DNA of 64,000 nucleotides from Aurantibacter_A sp039941195. GTDB lineage: Bacteria; Bacteroidota; Bacteroidia; Flavobacteriales; Flavobacteriaceae. A program made the translations under genes and the position numbers. Of the stretch, positions 45,133 to 52,374 are shown piece after piece (positions within the stretch are counted from its first letter, which is position 1; each line of letters starts with the position of its first letter). The notes beneath the pieces are model-generated. The model had not been told where the DNA came from. It did no database searches and saw nothing but the letters and a program-made list of their open reading frames with translations. Location: contig NZ_JBDVFA010000086.1 in assembly GCF_039941195.1 (NCBI RefSeq), positions 50,487 to 114,486 on the forward strand. Reading direction: 5' to 3'.

Positions 45133-46428
45133 TTAGGCCTTTAATAAAAAATCTTTTAGTTCATCATAAACCGAAATAACATGCGATTTCTTTTCTCTAT
45201 CCATTACACTTTTTAGTTGTGAAGGGATATCTAATTGCTCATCAATTGTTTCTTCTACTACATCTAAAAATTTCACAGGATGCGCAGTTTCTAAAAAGAT
45301 ACCATAAGTATTGGCATTAGTTTCTTGATATTTTTTTAGTCCCAAATAACCAACAGCTCCGTGAGGGTCAGCGATGTATTTTGAATTTACAAAAATAGAT
45401 TTCAGCGCTTTTTTTGTTTCAACATCATCAAAAGAGTAGGAAGATAAATTTTTCTTCAGCGCTTCAAAATTATCATCAAATAAATGTCTTATCCGGATAA
45501 AATTACTAGGATCTCCAACATCCATGGCATTAGAAATAGTAGCCGTTGAAGGTTTAGGGTCATAACTATTGGTGCGCATAAATTCAGGCACCGTATCATT
45601 TACATTTGTTGCAGCAACAAAATGTTTTACTGGCATGCCTAAGCGTTGGGCAACCAAGCCAGCACAGATATTACCAAAATTTCCGGAAGGCACCGAAAAC
45701 ACAATTTCTTTTCCTTGTGACTTAGCTTGTTTGTAGGCAAATAAAAAATAGAATAATTGCGGTAACCATCGCGCTACATTAATTGAGTTCGCGGAAGTAA
45801 GCTTCATATTCGATAGTAAGGCTTCATCTAAAAAAGCTGTTTTTACCATTTTTTGGCAATCGTCAAAAGTGCCATTAACTTCTAAAGCTGTAATGTTTTG
45901 ACCGAGTGTTGTTAACTGGCGTTCTTGAATATCACTCACTTTTCCACTAGGGTAGAGGATTATTACTTTTACACCTTCTACACCTAAAAAACCATTAGCT
46001 ACGGCACCACCAGTATCCCCAGAAGTGGCTACCAATACAGTGACTTCATTAGTTGAGTCTTCAGAAAAATAACCCAAACAATTGGCCATAAATCGCGCAC
46101 CTACATCTTTAAATGCCATGGTTGGACCATGAAAAAGTTCTAAGGTTGCTACATTGTCTTCTATGGGTACTACCGGAAAATCAAAGTCTAAAACCTTTGC
46201 AAGAATTTCTTTGAGCTTATCATTTGGAATATCGGCAGATACAAATTGATGAATGGCGTTAAATGCAATTTCATGGTTCGATAACTCTTCAATACGCTCA
46301 AAAAAACTATCGGGTAAAGGCTCAATACTTTCTGGAAAATACAAACCTTTATCGGGTGCTATTCCTGCAATCACTGCTTCTTTAAAAGTTACTTCTGGTG
46401 CTTGTTTATTTAGACTGTAAAATTTCAT
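45133..46428 (-). CDS. thrC: Threonine synthase
   Basis: 431-aa PLP enzyme converting O-phosphohomoserine to threonine. PLP-binding lysine K107 in GPTMAFKDVGARFM; phosphate loop VATSGDTGGAVANGF. The 431-aa form resembles the E. coli type rather than the SAM-activated plant type. Last gene of the thrA-thrB-thrC operon, 71 nt after thrB. Confidence 0.96.
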   Translation of the reverse strand: MKFYSLNKQAPEVTFKEAVIAGIAPDKGLYFPESIEPLPDSFFERIEELSNHEIAFNAIHQFVSADIPNDKLKEILAKVLDFDFPVVPIEDNVATLELFHGPTMAFKDVGARFMANCLGYFSEDSTNEVTVLVATSGDTGGAVANGFLGVEGVKVIILYPSGKVSDIQERQLTTLGQNITALEVNGTFDDCQKMVKTAFLDEALLSNMKLTSANSINVARWLPQLFYFLFAYKQAKSQGKEIVFSVPSGNFGNICAGLVAQRLGMPVKHFVAATNVNDTVPEFMRTNSYDPKPSTATISNAMDVGDPSNFIRIRHLFDDNFEALKKNLSSYSFDDVETKKALKSIFVNSKYIADPHGAVGYLGLKKYQETNANTYGIFLETAHPVKFLDVVEETIDEQLDIPSQLKSVMDREKKSHVISVYDELKDFLLKA

Positions 46429-46499
46429 TGATTTTTATTATTGACTGATGAGCGCTTATAACTAGCTCCTAGTTTCCTATTATCTAAATCCTAACTTCT

Positions 46500-47423
46500 T
46501 TATATTTCCTTAATTCCTGCTGTATTTATCTTTGATACATGAACATCATAATCGATACCGATATTCTGATATACTTCCTTCATACGCTGTGCCACCTTAT
46601 TAGCTGTAGCTTCTCCTTTACTAAATGCAAATATAGAAGGACCTGATCCTGAAATACCACAACCTAATGCCCCAGATTTTAAGGCTTCAGTTTTAACATT
46701 CTCAAATCCCGGAATTAATATAGATCGAATAGGTTCAACAATAAAGTCTTCTAACGAACGACCTATTAAATCGTAATCACTAGTAAAAAGTCCGGCGACC
46801 AATCCGCCAACATTTCCCCATTGTTTTATACCTTGGGCTAGTGTAATATTGGTTTTCAAAACACTTCGCGAATCTGACGTTTTTACTTCTATCTGCGGAT
46901 GAATAACCGTTGCGTATAATGCATCGGGACTTGGTATTGGAATTACATCTAGTGGTTCGTAACTGCGCACCAAAGTAAACCCGCCAAATAGTGCAGGAGC
47001 TACATTATCTGCATGAGCAACACCGCTTGCAAGACGTTCACCTTCCATAGCAAATTTCACTAAGTCTATTGTAGAAAAAGGTTCGCCAAGCAATTTGTTC
47101 ATTGCCCAAACAGCACCAGTAGAACTAGCAGCGCTACTGCCGATTCCACTTCCAGCTTTAATATTTTTATAGATTTCTATCTCAAAACCACCTTCATAAT
47201 CTCCAGCCTCTAATAAAGCCAAACCAGCTACACCAGCTACATTTTTTTTCGTTTCTAAGGGCAAATCTTGTCCGGTTAGTTTTGTTATTTTAATACCTTT
47301 TTCAGAAATTTTCCGAATTACCATTTCATCACCAACAGCATCTAATGCTACCCCAAGCACATCAAACCCACAGGAAATATTTGCAATAGTTGCCGGACAA
47401 AAAACTTTAATTTCGTTAGCCAT
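46500..47423 (-). CDS. thrB: Homoserine kinase
   Basis: 307-aa GHMP kinase phosphorylating L-homoserine. ATP-binding glycine/serine loop is AGSGIGSSAASSTG; CPATIANISCGFDVLGVA is the family N-terminal block; the C-terminal GISGSGPSIFAF is present. I chose the ATG at 47423 (MANEIKVFCPATIANIS), one base after the thrA stop, over an upstream in-frame start at 47456 that lies inside thrA. Confidence 0.95.
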   Translation of the reverse strand: MANEIKVFCPATIANISCGFDVLGVALDAVGDEMVIRKISEKGIKITKLTGQDLPLETKKNVAGVAGLALLEAGDYEGGFEIEIYKNIKAGSGIGSSAASSTGAVWAMNKLLGEPFSTIDLVKFAMEGERLASGVAHADNVAPALFGGFTLVRSYEPLDVIPIPSPDALYATVIHPQIEVKTSDSRSVLKTNITLAQGIKQWGNVGGLVAGLFTSDYDLIGRSLEDFIVEPIRSILIPGFENVKTEALKSGALGCGISGSGPSIFAFSKGEATANKVAQRMKEVYQNIGIDYDVHVSKINTAGIKEI

Positions 47424-47424
47424 G

Positions 47425-49869
47425 TTAAAAGTTTCCAATTCTAATAATATCTGCAAATATACCCGATGCTGTCACATCTGCACCGGCACCGGCTCCTTTT
47501 ATAATCATAGGTTGATTTGGATATCGTTCTGTATAAAACAATACAATGTTATCACTACCTTCTAAATTATAAAAATCGTGTCCTTTTTCAATTTCTTGCA
47601 ATCCAACGCTTGCTACACCATTCTCATATTGTGCAACATATTTGAGCTTACTGTCTTTCTCACTTGCAGCCTTATACATCTGCTGAAAATCGGCTTCATA
47701 TTTTACAAGTGATGCAAAAAAGTCTTCGTTGTTTGTAGTCGCTAAACTTTCTTCTGGTAAGAACGATTTATTCTGAATATCTTCTATTTCTAATTGATTT
47801 CCACTTTCACGTGCCAAAATAAGAATCTTACGCATTACATCTATTCCGCTCAAGTCAATTTTAGGGTCAGGCTCTGTATAGCCCTCTTCTTGCGCTTCTT
47901 TAACTACATCATGAAAAGTAGTTTTGTCATTAAAATTATTGAAGACAAAATTTAAACTACCTGATAATACGGCCTGTATCTTTAGAACTTTATCACCTGA
48001 AGCAATCAAATGTTTTAATGTGTCTATAATTGGTAAACCGGCACCAACATTGGTTTCAAACAAAAATGGAGCATTATATATTCTTGCTAAATCTTTAAGA
48101 TTACGATAGTTTTCATATGTTGATGAGCATGCTATTTTGTTGCAGGTTACTACCGATATACTATTGCCTAAATAAGAGCCATAAGTAGAGGCAACTTCAG
48201 CACTCGCCGTATTATCCACCAATATACTGTTTCGATAATTTAGTTTTTGAACTGTTTCGTAAAAATTAGCTTTGTCTGCTTTTTGACCAGCAGCTAATAT
48301 TGCCTCCCAATTTTTTAAGTGAATTCCTCCTTCTTCAAATACCATTGTTCTTGAATTTGAAATTCCAATTACACGGATATTAAGTTTTAGGTTTTCTTTT
48401 AAATATTTGCGCTGTTGTTTTACTTGATCTAAGAATTTAGAGCCAACATTACCAACACCCATTACAAATAAGTTTAATTGTTTCACATTCTCTTCAAAAA
48501 ATTCTTCATGTAAAGCGTTTAATGCTTTTTTTACATCTTCAGATTTAATAACAGCAGAAATATTGCGCTCAGAAGCACCTTGTGCAATAGCTCTAATATT
48601 CACATTGTTTTTACCTAGCGTACTAAACATTTTACCACTTAAACCTTGGTGACTTTTCATTTGATCACCAATAAGCGCAATGATTGCCAAACCAGTTTCA
48701 GCTTTAACCGGATTTATTTTTCCTTGTGTTATTTCGAAAGCAAAGGCAGTATTTATTTTTTGCACCGCTTTAGCAACATCTTTTTCTGAAACACCAATAC
48801 AAATAGAATGCTCAGAAGAAGCTTGAGTAATTAGTATTACATTTACTTCTGCTCTAGAAAGTTCATCGAAAAAACGCGCAGAAATACCTGGTATGCCAAC
48901 CATACCGGGGCCTTCTAAAGATAAAAGACCAACATTTACAACGGAGCTTATGCCGCTAACTACTTTTTTATTCTCAGATTTTCCTTTGTTAATTAATGTG
49001 CCAGGAGTTTCGGGCTCGAAAGTGTTCTTTATTAAAATGGGAACGTTTCTAGATAATACAGGTTGAATTGTTGGCGGATATAAAACCGATGCCCCAAAAT
49101 GTGAAAGTTCCATCGCTTCTTCATATGAGAGTTCAGGAATTGCTTTTGCTTGTTTTACTATACTGGGGTTAGCCGTATACATACCACTAACATCTGTCCA
49201 TATTTCTAAAATTTCAGCATTGGTTGCAGCCGCAATAATTGCAGCTGAAAAATCAGAACCACCTCGACCTAATGTTGTGGTATCACCATTTTCAGATGAT
49301 GCTATAAAACCGCCAAAAACAGTAATTTGATTTGTTGCTGCTTTAAAAAAGTCGTAACAATTTTTATAGGTTGTATCAAAATCTACAACGGCACCACCAA
49401 ATTGTTCATTCGTTTTAATTAGTTCCCTGGTATCTTTAAATGCAACATCTAATCCTTCTGTAGAAAAATATTGAGCAATAATATAAGAGGATAAAAGTTC
49501 ACCATGACTTACAATTTTATCTGAAAGTTTAGGTGTTAATTCGCCAATAGAAAATGCGCCCTCTAAAAGGCTTTCTAAATTGTTTATATCGGATTTAACT
49601 TTACTAAGTACCGCACTTTGAGCATGTATAGGTAGTAACTCTTTGATTCCGTTTAAATGACGGGTCTCAATTTCTTTAACCAAACTCGTATATGTGGAAT
49701 CTTGTAACGAAGCTTTTTCAGCAGCTTGCAATAAAAGGTCGGTTACCCCACCAAATGCTGATAATACAACTGCTATTTTATCGCTATCATTTTTAGAAAC
49801 GATTTGTTTTACCTGTGCTATGTTTTTTGCGTTAGCTACTGATGAGCCTCCGAATTTGAGAACTTTCAT
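47425..49869 (-). CDS. thrA: Bifunctional aspartokinase / homoserine dehydrogenase I
   Basis: 814 aa. Aspartokinase domain 1-290 (KFGGSSVANAKNI, then TTLGRGGSDFSAA), tandem ACT domains about 310-455 (ISSVVNVGLLSLEG, VNVILITQASSEHSI), homoserine dehydrogenase from about 465 (LFVMGVGNVGSKF, DNTASAEVASTY, YTEPDPKIDLSG). Catalyses the first and third steps toward threonine; the ACT domains are the usual site of threonine feedback inhibition. It opens the thrABC operon behind a long leader with a Thr-rich leader peptide (see 49933-50022). Confidence 0.97.
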   Translation of the reverse strand: MKVLKFGGSSVANAKNIAQVKQIVSKNDSDKIAVVLSAFGGVTDLLLQAAEKASLQDSTYTSLVKEIETRHLNGIKELLPIHAQSAVLSKVKSDINNLESLLEGAFSIGELTPKLSDKIVSHGELLSSYIIAQYFSTEGLDVAFKDTRELIKTNEQFGGAVVDFDTTYKNCYDFFKAATNQITVFGGFIASSENGDTTTLGRGGSDFSAAIIAAATNAEILEIWTDVSGMYTANPSIVKQAKAIPELSYEEAMELSHFGASVLYPPTIQPVLSRNVPILIKNTFEPETPGTLINKGKSENKKVVSGISSVVNVGLLSLEGPGMVGIPGISARFFDELSRAEVNVILITQASSEHSICIGVSEKDVAKAVQKINTAFAFEITQGKINPVKAETGLAIIALIGDQMKSHQGLSGKMFSTLGKNNVNIRAIAQGASERNISAVIKSEDVKKALNALHEEFFEENVKQLNLFVMGVGNVGSKFLDQVKQQRKYLKENLKLNIRVIGISNSRTMVFEEGGIHLKNWEAILAAGQKADKANFYETVQKLNYRNSILVDNTASAEVASTYGSYLGNSISVVTCNKIACSSTYENYRNLKDLARIYNAPFLFETNVGAGLPIIDTLKHLIASGDKVLKIQAVLSGSLNFVFNNFNDKTTFHDVVKEAQEEGYTEPDPKIDLSGIDVMRKILILARESGNQLEIEDIQNKSFLPEESLATTNNEDFFASLVKYEADFQQMYKAASEKDSKLKYVAQYENGVASVGLQEIEKGHDFYNLEGSDNIVLFYTERYPNQPMIIKGAGAGADVTASGIFADIIRIGNF

Positions 49870-49932
49870 GCTATAAAAGTTAAAATGAAAAAATGTATGA
49901 ATAAATATGTACGGACGAGAAAATATTGCAGT

Positions 49933-50022
49933 TTACCCCAAAGGGGTGATAGTAGATGTGCACGTGCCACCATTTGTTAGTTGGAAAAAAAGAGTTCCTA
50001 TGTTAGACTTGTTGCGTTCCAT
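49933..50022 (-). CDS. Putative thr operon leader peptide (29 aa)
   Basis: An ATG at 50022 opens a 30-codon frame ending TAA at 49933. The peptide carries six Thr and two Ile; its second half reads LTNGGTCTSTITPLG, with five Thr and one Ile within eleven residues. Thr and Ile are the two regulators of E. coli thrA, whose own leader peptide is similarly biased. It starts about 10 nt after the predicted transcript start of a perfect promoter and ends inside a hairpin, 63 nt before thrA. Too short for normal gene calling. Function as an attenuation sensor is inferred; no poly-U terminator is obvious after the hairpin. Confidence 0.7.
   Translation of the reverse strand: MERNKSNIGTLFFQLTNGGTCTSTITPLG
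49935..49947 (-). promoter_or_regulatory. Hairpin at the end of the thr leader peptide
   Basis: ACCCC-TTT-GGGGT (minus strand) forms a five-pair GC-rich stem overlapping the last Pro-Leu-Gly codons and stop. The CACC before it could alternatively pair with GGTG about 20 nt upstream in the Thr-codon region, giving two exclusive folds. No strong U-run follows. Confidence 0.45.
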
Positions 50023-50038
50023 ACTTCTGATAATGTAT

Positions 50039-50069
50039 CAAAAGTAGTACATTTAACATCCCTAACAAA
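50039..50069 (-). promoter_or_regulatory. Promoter of the thrABC operon (TTTG-N19-TACTTTTG)
   Basis: Minus-strand TTTG at 50069-50066, spacer of 19 nt, TACTTTTG at 50046-50039: an exact consensus match and the same -7 box as miaE. Predicted start about 50033, giving a ~160-nt leader before thrA. Confidence 0.72.
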
Positions 50070-50123
50070 CGATGCTTGTATTTTTTTACAGAATCCGCAA
50101 AAATTGATAAATACTTTTAAAGA

Positions 50124-51683
50124 ATGAGGATTTTCTCTGCAGATCAGATATATAAGGCTGATAAATTCACAATTGAAAAACACGGAATTAAGAGCGATGA
50201 CCTTATGGAAAGGGCAGCGATGCAAATTTTTAACTGGTTTCATATGCGTATGCAAGGGGCTCCAGTTAAGATTCACTTGTTTTGTGGCATAGGAAATAAC
50301 GGTGGCGATGGTATTGCATTAGCAAGGCATTTGCTAGATCACGGCTACAATATTGAAGTAAATGTTGTTAATTATAGTGATAAACGCTCTAAAGATTTCC
50401 TTATCAATTTAGAACGGTTAAAAGAACGAAAATTATGGCCTAATTTTTTAGATGGTAATACGCCATTTCCAAAAATAGGGGTAGATGATATTATAGTTGA
50501 TGCAATTTTCGGAATAGGTTTAAACAGAGAGCCAGACCGTTGGGTTAAGAATTTAATTGAATACCTCAATCATTCTGAAGCTTTTATTGTTGCTGTAGAT
50601 TTGCCTTCGGGTCTTTTTATGAATAGCATAGCCGAAAGCGGTGAAGGAATAATCCGTTCCAATTTTGTTTTGAGTTTTCAAGCTCCTAAGCTTATTTTCT
50701 TTTTACCAGAAAACGCACCATATGTGGAAAATTGGCAAGTTTTAGATATAGGTCTAGATCAAGAATTTTTGACCACTACAGAAACCGATTACGAATTAAT
50801 TACCAAGCACGAACTTTTGGCTTGGTATATTCCTAGAAAAAAATATTCCCATAAAGGTTCATACGGACATTCATTACTAATAGGAGGTACCCATGGTAAA
50901 ATTGGCGCCATGATTTTAACTGCAAATGCATGTTTGCAGTCAGGAACAGGTTTGTTAACTGCTATGGTTCCCAATTGTGGCTATATTCCTATGCAGACTG
51001 CCGTTCCTGAAGCAATGGTGTTGACTGATACTGAAGAAAAAGTTATTTCGAAGATTGATTACGATATTACCCCCACAGTAATTGGTATTGGCACGGGAAT
51101 GGGACAAGACCCAAAAACCAAAAAGGCTTTTACTGATTTATTAAAGGATAATACTATTTCATTGGTTATAGATGCAGATGCCATAAATCTTTTATCAACG
51201 AATAAAGCATTATTGAAAAAATTACCTCCGCAATCTATTTTAACTCCGCATGATAAAGAATTAGAGCGACTTATAGGTGCTTGGGAAGATGATTTTGATA
51301 AACTAGCGAAAGCTAAAGAGTTTTCAAAAAAATACGATTGTATTTTGGTACTAAAGGGTGCGCATACAATTACTATATATAAAGAAAAAGGGTATATAAA
51401 TACTACAGGCAACCCTGGAATGGCCACTGCAGGTAGTGGTGATGTTTTAACCGGAGTAATTACTGCATTTGTTGCTCAAGGTTATGCACCATTAAGAGCA
51501 GCTGTTTTTGGCGTCTTTTTACATGGAAGTGCTGGAGATATCGGTGCTGAAGATAGAGGGTATTTGGCATTAACTGCTGGAAAAATAGTTGAGTATTTAG
51601 GTGATGCTTTATTAGACATGTTTAAAATGCCTGAACAACCCCACATTAATCAGCCTGTAGAAGGTGATGAGGATGAAGGTTAG
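50124..51683 (+). CDS. nnr: Bifunctional NAD(P)HX epimerase / ADP-dependent dehydratase
   Basis: 519-aa fusion that repairs hydrated NADH/NADPH. N-terminal epimerase domain (YjeF_N) about 1-215 with GIGNNGGDGIALARHL and the VDLPSGL motif; C-terminal ADP/ATP-dependent dehydratase about 225-505 with GSYGHSLLIGG, DADAINLL and NPGMATAGSGDVLTG. This two-domain arrangement is the usual bacterial one. Divergent from thrA with a 254-nt gap that holds the thr promoter and leader. Confidence 0.95.
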   Translation: MRIFSADQIYKADKFTIEKHGIKSDDLMERAAMQIFNWFHMRMQGAPVKIHLFCGIGNNGGDGIALARHLLDHGYNIEVNVVNYSDKRSKDFLINLERLKERKLWPNFLDGNTPFPKIGVDDIIVDAIFGIGLNREPDRWVKNLIEYLNHSEAFIVAVDLPSGLFMNSIAESGEGIIRSNFVLSFQAPKLIFFLPENAPYVENWQVLDIGLDQEFLTTTETDYELITKHELLAWYIPRKKYSHKGSYGHSLLIGGTHGKIGAMILTANACLQSGTGLLTAMVPNCGYIPMQTAVPEAMVLTDTEEKVISKIDYDITPTVIGIGTGMGQDPKTKKAFTDLLKDNTISLVIDADAINLLSTNKALLKKLPPQSILTPHDKELERLIGAWEDDFDKLAKAKEFSKKYDCILVLKGAHTITIYKEKGYINTTGNPGMATAGSGDVLTGVITAFVAQGYAPLRAAVFGVFLHGSAGDIGAEDRGYLALTAGKIVEYLGDALLDMFKMPEQPHINQPVEGDEDEG

Positions 51684-51711
51684 GTTGATTGATTTATACT
51701 ATTAAATTAAA

Positions 51712-51741
51712 AAGCCCTTTTGTTTCAAAACAAAAGGGCTT
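51712..51741 (-). terminator. Terminator of the 133-aa gene (minus strand)
   Basis: A 14-bp stem AAGCCCTTTTGTTT / AAACAAAAGGGCTT with a 2-nt loop. The T-run lies on the minus-strand 3' side, so it mainly serves the gene at 51771-52172; it may also slow transcription from nnr. Confidence 0.8.
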
Positions 51742-51770
51742 GTCATAATTCGCCATTCACAACTTAAATA

Positions 51771-52172
51771 TTATTTAAGCCTTACGCGTTGTTTTACCCA
51801 AGCTAAGGCATTGTCGTATTCAATGAAAAATTTCATTGGTTTTTTATAAAACATCTTTTCAATTTTGAAGTTGTGCATATCAATTTCTTTAATTGATACT
51901 ATGGCGAAAGCCTTCAAATTTTCAAGTTGTCTTAAATAGCTGTACACGGTTGGGTCCACGGCAAACGGATTTCTTCGTAAACTTATATACCCGAAATTCC
52001 TATCTCTAAAATGTATTTCTGAAATACCAATTATTTGATAGGCTCTTTCTAAGGTTAAAGTAGCTCCCTCATCAAAGGTGACTACCATGTAATTTTCAAA
52101 TACTTGTACCAAGGCCGTGTCGAGACGATACTCTTGTACAATTACGGTTTTTTTAGGTCGATCCAAATTCAT
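51771..52172 (-). CDS. Small STAS/SpoIIAA-like protein of unknown function
   Basis: 133-aa cytoplasmic protein, no membrane segment. Pattern of strands and helices (ALVQVFENYMVVTFDEGATLT, then KAFAIVSI and AKLEIEYDNALAWVKQ-like end) resembles the STAS/SpoIIAA-type proteins annotated next to clpC or nnr in flavobacteria (DUF7793-like). No catalytic motif. Alone on the minus strand between nnr and clpC, with its own terminator. Family assignment is tentative. Confidence 0.65.
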   Translation of the reverse strand: MNLDRPKKTVIVQEYRLDTALVQVFENYMVVTFDEGATLTLERAYQIIGISEIHFRDRNFGYISLRRNPFAVDPTVYSYLRQLENLKAFAIVSIKEIDMHNFKIEKMFYKKPMKFFIEYDNALAWVKQRVRLK

Positions 52173-52320
52173 TATTTCATTTTCTGTAGTGTCCTGAGAC
52201 GAAAGTAGACCTATGGGGAAGTAATTAGAAAATTTTTAGATAAAAGGCGAAAATATCGTTTATCCTGTCTTTTATTAATGTTTTCACTCCATGCTATTCT
52301 TACGTTTTAATTTTTACGCA

Positions 52321-52352
52321 TAAAAAAAGAGGGTTGTTTTACAACCCTCTTA
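52321..52352 (-). terminator. Terminator of clpC
   Basis: AAGAGGGTTGT / ACAACCCTCTT stem with a TTTT loop; followed on the minus strand by seven T, 20 nt after the clpC stop. Confidence 0.88.
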
Positions 52353-52374
52353 TAATTAATTTCCTACGTTAAGA

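Noticed and set aside
49866..49973. 35-codon minus-strand frame whose TGA overlaps the thrA ATG
   Set aside because: Begins inside the better-supported Thr-rich leader ORF, has no amino-acid bias tied to Thr/Ile control, and no promoter of its own. A role in coupling cannot be excluded.
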